Shown: in pieces, positions 57,604 to 64,000 of the stretch | Numbering within the stretch: the stretch's first letter is position 1 | Layout of the letters: each line of letters begins with the position of its first letter | NCBI GenBank assembly: GCA_029891385.1 | Contig: CM057233.1 | Coordinates: 52,096,063 to 52,160,062, forward strand | Length of the DNA stretch: 64,000 nucleotides | DNA from: Erythroxylum novogranatense | Lineage: Eukaryota; Streptophyta; Magnoliopsida; Malpighiales; Erythroxylaceae | Reading direction: 5' to 3' | Translations under genes and position numbers: made by a program | The notes under the pieces: generated by a model | Told to the model about the DNA's origin: nothing | Databases searched by the model: none | The model's input: only the letters and a program-made list of their open reading frames with translations

Positions 57604-58386
57604 CGTGATGGAAGTAGTGAAGAAAGAGATTTTGAAGTTTCTTGACGCGAGCATCATTTATCAGATTTTGGATAGTAAGTGGGTGAGTCTAATCCAGGTA
57701 GTTCCGAAGAAAATTGGTGTAACGGTAATTGAAATAAAATTGGTGAGTTAATCCCAACTCGTGTCCAAAATGTTTGGAGGGTATGTATAGATTATAGGAA
57801 GCTTAATTCAATTACTAGAAAAGATCACTTTCTACTTCCATTTATCGATTATATGTTTGAAAGGCTTGTGGGAAAATCTCACTATTGTTGTTTAGATGGC
57901 TATTCAGGATATCACCAGATTTTGGTGGCACCTAAGGATCAGGATAAGACAATCTTCACATGTCCATTCGGCACCTTTGCTTACCGACGAATGCCATTTG
58001 GATTATGCAACGCTCCCGCGACATTCCAACGATGTATGATAAGTATTTTCTCCAATCTTGTGGAAGATTGCAAGGAAATTTTTATGGATGATTTCACGGT
58101 ATATGGGGAGTCTTTTGAAACGTGCATTATCAACCTTGAAAAAGTGCCGAAATGTTGCATTGAAACTAATTTGGTTTTAAATTACGCAAAGTGTCATTTC
58201 ATGGTTGATCAAGGCATTATTTTGGGCCATACTGTTTCTTCGAAAGGAATTGAAGTCGATAGGACTAAGATAGATGTTATTCGATATTTATCTTACCCCG
58301 CGAATGTGCAGGAAGTCCGTTCTTTTCTTGGTGATGCAGGATTTTATTGACGATTTATCAAGGACTTCTGCAAAATTGCGTAACCC
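57604..58386 (+). pseudogene. A1 reverse transcriptase, main part
   Basis: Continues from 40197. After a degenerate stretch (57660-57850, YRKLNSITRKDHFLLPFID readable), the frame at 57853-58350 has LDGYSGYHQILVAP (Asp15), FTCPFGTFAYRRMPFGLCNA and the catalytic pair in FMDDFTVYG (residues 77-80). A TGA follows at 58348 (GFY, then an Arg codon is expected). The catalytic core is intact. Confidence 0.9.
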
Positions 58387-59094
58387 ATGTGTAGATTACT
58401 CCAAAAAGATGTGAATTTTTATTTTGACAAACAATGCAAAAGTGCGTTTGACGAACTCAAGGAGCAACTCACTACAGCACCGATTATTCAACCACCGCGA
58501 TGGGACACACCTTTTGAGTTGATGTGTGACGTGTCAAATTATGCAGTTGACGTCATGCTGGGCCAAAAAGTGGACAAGATACCTCATGTTATTTATTATG
58601 CTTCTATGACACTTAATGATGCCCAGAAAAATTATTCTACGAGGAAGGAGTTTTTAGCGGTTGTCTTTTGGTTAGAAAAGTTTCAGTCATACCTATTGGG
58701 AACGAGGGTGATCATCTACTCTGACCATGCAGCTCTGAAGTATTTGGTTATTAAAAAAGAAGACAAGACAAGATTAATTCGATGGATACTATTGATCCAA
58801 GAATTCGATGTGGAAATTCACGATAAGAAAGGAACAAAAAATCTGGTGGCTGATCACTTAAGTAGGATCACATCGAGTACCACGCCCGATGTTCTTCACG
58901 ACAAGTTTCCGGAAGAGAGCCTTTTCACAATTCAACAGGTAATTCCTTGGTATGCAGACATAGTGAAATTTTTAGTAACTAAGTCTTTACCTAGTGATCT
59001 ATCTAGAGCTGAGAGAGATAAAATCAAGCGAGAGGCTAGATATTATGTTTGGGATGAACTTCACCTTTGGAAATTTGTTCTGATCAGATTGTAA
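58387..59094 (+). pseudogene. A1 RNase H
   Basis: A 235-codon open frame. Acidic residues Asp48 (CDVSN), Glu88 (RKEFL) and Asp113 ([10 protein letters not shown]) are all present, with LVADHLSR near residues 155-162. A frame change near 59070-59094 separates it from integrase, which overlaps by 28 bases. This is the best preserved RNase H in the window. Confidence 0.9.
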
Positions 59095-60122
59095 GGAGAT
59101 GCGTCACAGATGATGAAATTTCATCTATTTTGCATTTCTGTCATTCATCTGTATGTGGGGGACATTTTGGTCCTGAAAGAATTGCTCGTAAAATTTTAGA
59201 ATGTGGATTATTTTGGCCTAAGTTATTTTATGACTCTTACATGTTTTGTAAGTCTTGCGATCGTTGTCAAAAAACAGGTAACTTGGGATCAAAGAATCAA
59301 ATGCCACTAACGAACATTCTGGTATGTGAGATTTTTGATGTTTGGGGAATAGATTTTATGGGTCCTTTCCCTTCTTCTTTTGGTAAGAATTACATTTTGT
59401 TGGCAGTAGATTACGTTTCGAAATGGGTTGAAGCTAAGGCTACTATATCTGACGATGCTAAAACAGTGATTGATTTTATTAAATCAAATATTTTTGTCAG
59501 GTTTGGAATGCCTCGACCTATCATTAGCGATCAAGGGACCCATTTTTGCAATAAGATTTTTGAAACATTGATGAAAAGATGTGGCATTACACATCGAGTC
59601 TCGACCGCCTACCATCCACAGACAAGTGGGCAAGCCGAGGTATCCAATAGAAAGATCAAGTCCATACTAGAAAAAGTGGTACATCCGAACAAAAAGGATT
59701 GGAGTCTACGATTAGATGATGCTTTATGGGCATACCGAGCTGCGTACAAAACTCCTATAGGCATGCCGCCTTATAGGTTAGTTTTCGGGAAGCCTCGTCA
59801 TTTATTTGTAGAAATTGAACATAGAGCTTATTGGGCTGTGAAGCAGTTGAATATGGATCAATTAGAGGTTAGTAACAGTAGGAAGTTGCAATTGCAGGAA
59901 TTAGAGGAGATTCGTAATGAGGCATATGAAAATTCAAAAATTTACAAGGAAAAAACTAAGACTTTTCATGATAAAATGATTTCTAGGAAACATTTTTCCA
60001 TCAGAAAAAAAGTTCTTCTTTATCATTCAAAGCTTAAGTTATTTCTAGGAAAATTACGATCTCGTTGGCTTGGACCATTTATTGTTACTAATGTTTTTTC
60101 TCATGGTGCGGTAGAAATTTAG
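59067..60122 (+). pseudogene. A1 integrase, nearly intact
   Basis: A 351-codon open frame. Zinc residues His26, His33, Cys64 and Cys67 ([10 protein letters not shown] to CKSCDRC). Catalytic Asp96 (WGIDFMGPF), Asp155 (IISDQGTHF) and Glu191 (GQAEVSNR) keep the DD35E spacing. PPYRLVFGK and [11 protein letters not shown] show the C-terminal module. The frame ends with TAG at 60120-60122, where the sequence continues with family similarity (SLDTSKLFKVHG) to about 60180. There is no chromodomain, as expected for Athila. Confidence 0.92.
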
Positions 60123-62225
60123 AGTTTAGATACCTCTAAGTTATTTAAAGTTCATGGACATTGCCTTAAACCGTATTATGAAAATTTTTCAATCGAGCAA
60201 GTGGAAGAAATAGAGTTGCTACCTCCAACCTATTTCTAACTCGGTAAGTAATGACACAGGTCTAGCTAATGACTTTAAAGAAGCACGTTCAGGGGAAACC
60301 CGTAATTTTTTCAAATTTGTTTATGTTATTTCTTTAATAGTTTTTATTTTCATTATGTTATTTTATTTATTTAGGAATGTCAATTCACAATTTTTTTAAT
60401 TTATGTCATTTTTCTTTTTATTTTCATTTTTTTCTAAAACATTGAAAAAAAGAGAGCATAAATAAAACAAAATTTTCAGGTTTACCGCCCTCCCCTATTT
60501 TTCCCTCTTTATTTTTCCTCTTTTTTTACCCAAATTCCTTCTCTAATCTTCACTCTCTAGCTGCCGATACTCTACCAACATTCTCCTTAATTCATCAATT
60601 TCACCTAATCACTAACAATTCACGCCACCCATAGTCTTCACTGCCAACTCACCCATCCACCCTAACTTGTGCTTTTGGAATTTGTGATATTGTCTTCTTC
60701 TTTTTTTCAGGTTGTCTTCCAAGAACTTAGCAAAGTGAATCTCATAGACTTGCCACGCCCATACATTTTGCTGCTGATGTTTCTCCACCACAATCACCTT
60801 CACACACCACTGAACCACCAACCGCCACCTCCACCAACACCTTGATTTCGGCACTTCCATAATAGAGAAACTTTCTTTCACCTTTTCCTTTATCTTTATG
60901 CTTCTTTAACATTGAGGACCATGTTGGTCTAGGTGTGGGGGAAAGAATTGGACTTTTGATGTGTGAATATTTTCGATTTTTGTGTGATTTTTAATGAATT
61001 TTACATATGGTTATGCATGTTATGCCATGAAGCTTGGTCATATTAGTTTGGATAAGATTGGGTATGTGCATGAAATTAAATTGGGCTAAGTGTGTTTTAA
61101 GGTGAATCATATTGATTGATTGCAACAGTTGATCTCATAGACTTAATCAAAATTTTGACATTTGAGTGATAAGGTAATGTGTAGAATTGAAGCGAATTCT
61201 TGAATTAAACCTGTGAGCAAAGTTTGAGCCTAAATGACATCATCTTTATGTCATGTTATTTCTTTGAATTGCGTGATGCTCCTCTATTCATGTTGCCTTC
61301 AACACTTGCATGGAACCGGTTTGAATTTATTTGATCACATGGGATATAGAAGTGATTAAGGCCTTCTTTGTTTTTACACCCTTAGCTTAAAATTGACCCA
61401 CCTATTTATTTTTCCTTTGCAAACACGTTTGAGCCTTTAACCTTGTTTTCCAATTAATCACCTCACATTAAAACCAAAAGTCCCATTAGCCTTTCCACTT
61501 CACAAGTTGAATGAAGCATTGAGTAATTTGGGACTTTTTTGTTATATTGTGTTTTGAGATATTTTTATAGGTACTTTTACTCATGTGTTGTTATTCTCTC
61601 TTGTTTTTATTCTTTTCTCATGTTCTTAGCGTATTCAAAAAAAAAAGAGAAAAAGAAAAAAGAAAAGAAAAGAAAAGGAAAAAATCAGAAAAAGAATAAA
61701 GTATAGTGGTACTAGTTAGTAATGAGTAGTTGTAGTACTTTTCATTCATGTTTATCTCAGAATTTTAGTTTATGTGACTTTTTTTACTTGATGCTTTATG
61801 AATGGTTGTGATGAACCCTTTACTATGTTTTTACCTCACCTGTGAACCTAGCCCCATTACAACCTTGAATAAAGTCCTTATGATTTATTAGCTCATGTGA
61901 TCTGAATGAATGATAATTGGTGAAACTGCAAGCCTATGGTAGTGCGACATGTTAGAGTGAAATTTGAGAGAAACACTTGAGTGTAAGAGTGAAATCCATG
62001 AGAAGAATTCATTTTGATTTCATGATTGCTTTTGAACAAAGATGTCTTATTTTGACTTCGTTTATTTGCATTGGTGAAAAGTAATTATGATATATGTTGC
62101 AACTTAAGTCTTACTAGCCCAAGTTAATGGATTGTGTGCACTTGATCTTGTGAAGGATGAATTGACTGAGTGTAGTGTTTGACATGTTTGCTCGAGGGCG
62201 AGCAAAGGTTCGGTGTGGGGGAATT
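60123..62225 (+). other. A1 3' non-coding region with two purine tracts
   Basis: About 2.1 kb after pol. No envelope-like ORF is present where some Athila elements carry one. GGTGTGGGGGAAAG at 60932-60945 and GGTGTGGGGGAA at 62212-62223 are two near-identical tracts; the second abuts the 3' LTR. A purine-rich run lies at 61636-61690. The antisense frame at 60612-60881 is not supported by any known domain. Confidence 0.75.
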
Positions 62226-62778
62226 TATTAAGTCATCAATTTGCATTTATTTTGGACTTTATTATCTTTAATGTGTTGAAAATATTATTTGAAATTAATG
62301 AAATTACCTTATAATTGCTTGCAGATGATTTTCAACACCTTCAAGTTGAAATTGAATCAAAACGATGCAAAAGAATGAAGAAAATCCAAAATTCCTAATT
62401 TGACAACAATTCGGTGACTAAGCGTGGGCATGCCTAAGGATGAAATAAATCTGCAGATAAACTTTCAAAAGTCAAAATCGAGATTCTCACAATCTTTGAA
62501 GATTATATTGCCATCTTTCAAGGGGATTGATTACCTGAAAATGGGGGATACAGTATCGGACGGGAATCAAGGAAAGATAGGAGGAAAATCGGGAAAATAA
62601 GCATAAAATGAGAGGAGATCACTATTCATGTAAGCCTCGTTCTAGAGATTTTCGTTTTTGCTTTTTTCCTTTCAGTTTTTTTACGTTTTCTGCACTTTCT
62701 TCATTGATATTTTTGTGTTTTTCAGTAAAGACCAGGGATGGAGACTTTACGCTTTGTTATTTCTTTCGCTTTTGATTT
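62226..62778 (+). repeat. A1 3' LTR, 5' portion
   Basis: Matches 36010-36570 closely, then stops at 62778, where another LTR begins. The continuation lies beyond the window. Confidence 0.88.
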
Positions 62779-64000
62779 TGATTGAGCCAAATTTATTCTA
62801 TAAATTGGCCCTGTTTTCTTAAGTAATTATGCACTTGTTGACTCCTAATTCATGATTTTTGTGCTTAAATTGGTTCCTCATATCGACCTTTTATAATTTG
62901 CACATTGTCAGTATTTTGTTGTCATTTGATATTAATTTCTGCATAACTTTTATTGGGACAATTGATACTGCAAAGGTGTTGTATTTTGTAGGAACAATGG
63001 AGTCAACAAGAGAAAGTCAACACGTCGTGAGAAGCCATCCATTAGTCGGACGAACTAACCTTGAGACATTCGCCATGACGAATTTATTTGGTATAAATTA
63101 ATTAAATCATGACGAGTGACTCATTTTTATCGTCATGACGAACTTTATTCATTAGTCGCGACGAATGTGGATACCCCCCCTTAAATAGCAAAATTATCCA
63201 CTGTTTTACCGGCCATGAGACTTCCTATAAAACCTTCATTTTAGGTTAAATGAGGACGCCGCATTCCCGAGGTAGCTCTCCATCCTTCGCCTTCTATTTT
63301 TCTCGATAGTTTTGTTTCCTCTGCTTTTGCAGATTCGCGCCACCTCCGCATTTACGTCCACCATCATCATCTTCATCTCTTCCATCATTCGTTGCACCCA
63401 TTCTCAACTGCTCGTCGTTGGAGTCATGGACCGAGGTGATATTCCAAAGTGATGGACTCACCCGCATCATGCGTGGCTAGGGAGTTGGATCTCCGAAGAT
63501 GTAGCAACGGTTTGAGTTCCATGAGCTTGAGGGTAATCGATCATTTGTTTTGGATTTACATCGTATTTTTGTAACAACTCAGAGTTGAGATTGCATTTTA
63601 TGATCGAATGAATCTTGCTATAGTTTAGTAGGATGTTAAACTTTGATCTATGTTAAGGATTGGTTTGTGTTGAATATTGTGCTGAATACATGAAGTCTCA
63701 TGTATATCGATCGATTTTGCATTAATTAATCTAATCGCCTAGTTGTGTTTGGTTAAGTTGGTTGTGTTATTATCGATTGATTTATTGCATAAATCATTTC
63801 ATACCATACACTAAGGGTTTTAACAAGATTTAATTAATCGAGTTGATTAATTAAATTCTTGGACTTAACGAGTTATTAAGGTTATGTTTTGAAACTTAGT
63901 GGATTTCAAACCCAGACATTTATTTTGAGCGATGATGACCCGAGCCACATTTTCGGAGAACTTTAGTTAATTTTTTCAATCTTAATTATTTCAAATTGTC
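62779..64000 (+). mobile_element. LTR of the non-autonomous Athila-type family, cut by window end
   Basis: Starts TGATTGAGCC and follows the reverse complement of the 41958/45933 LTRs: matches include AATTCATGATTTTTGTGCTTAAATTGG and GACAATTGATACTGCAAA. About 1.2 of an expected 2 kb is present. The left flank GATTT (62774-62778) is the predicted duplication. CG-type dyads TCGTCATGACGA and GTCGCGACGAA lie at 63065-63170. It is more diverged than the two LTRs of the 41958-47963 element. Confidence 0.82.

Larger units (their letters stand above)
36010..62778 (+). mobile_element. Athila-type Ty3-gypsy element A1, interrupted
   Basis: The 5' LTR (36010-about 37322) and the start of the 3' LTR (62226-62778) match over more than 500 bp, beginning TATTAAGTCATC. 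Gag, protease and the first part of RT lie at 37440-40197. RT resumes at 57604 after a 17.4 kb Sirevirus insertion, followed by RNase H and integrase. The RT and integrase sequence style and the GTGTGGGGGAA tracts place it in the Athila/Tat clade. The 3' LTR is cut by another LTR at 62779, so its end and the target duplication are not visible. Confidence 0.88.

Noticed and set aside
60612..60881. 89-codon minus-strand frame as a possible host gene or envelope gene
   Set aside because: Trp/Lys-rich with no domain, located in A1's non-coding 3' region, and the wrong strand for an A1 gene.

Overview
The window is plant nuclear DNA, almost certainly from a flowering plant and probably a eudicot. 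It is made of LTR retrotransposons nested in one another. Evidence for a plant: chromodomain-bearing Ty3/gypsy elements (Tekay/Del type), Athila-type gypsy elements, a Sirevirus-type Ty1/copia element with an extra envelope-like ORF, a Cassandra-type TRIM whose LTRs carry 5S rRNA-like sequence, and primer-binding sites of the initiator-Met tRNA type (TGGTATCAGAGC) and the TTGGCGC..GCCGGGG (Asp tRNA) type. I found no host protein gene, tRNA gene or intact rRNA gene. All coding signal is retroelement gag/pol or the envelope-like ORF, and all of it is broken by stops, frameshifts or insertions.

Left third (1-27653). A Tekay-type element, T2 (14746-27653), has its gag split by a 3.7 kb minus-strand solo LTR (16633-20314, TSD GTGGG). 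Its 3' LTR is split by a 0.9 kb TRIM-like element (26489-27384, TSD AACCT). Its 5' LTR is interrupted on the left by a second Tekay-type family, T1 (1241-14745). T1 is a tandem array: partial internal region, LTR, full internal region, LTR. T1's left integrase is cut by another minus-strand LTR element (1-1240) that runs off the window.

Middle (27654-36009). About 1.5 kb of unassigned AT-rich DNA is followed by a large inverted arrangement of one LTR family (arms 29191-about 30500 and about 33795-35052). Next comes a Cassandra-type TRIM in a tandem LTR-internal-LTR-internal-LTR form (35053-35997).

Right (36010-64000). An old Athila-type element, A1, starts at 36010. Its pol is split by the minus-strand Sirevirus (40198-57598, TSD CCACC). 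One Sirevirus LTR holds a solo LTR (40572-48436). That solo LTR holds a complete non-autonomous LTR element (41958-47963, TSD AACGT). The nest is therefore four levels deep. A1's 3' LTR is cut at 62779 by another LTR of the same non-autonomous family.

The elements are not a cooperating system, but the target-site duplications give a relative order of insertion. Points that deserve follow-up: copy-to-copy differences concentrated at CAG/CTG sites (methylation-linked base-calling error or real decay), the three-LTR Cassandra, the tandem Tekay array, CG-rich dyad arrays in the LTRs of three unrelated families, and the Sirevirus envelope-like ORF with extra polypurine-like tracts.
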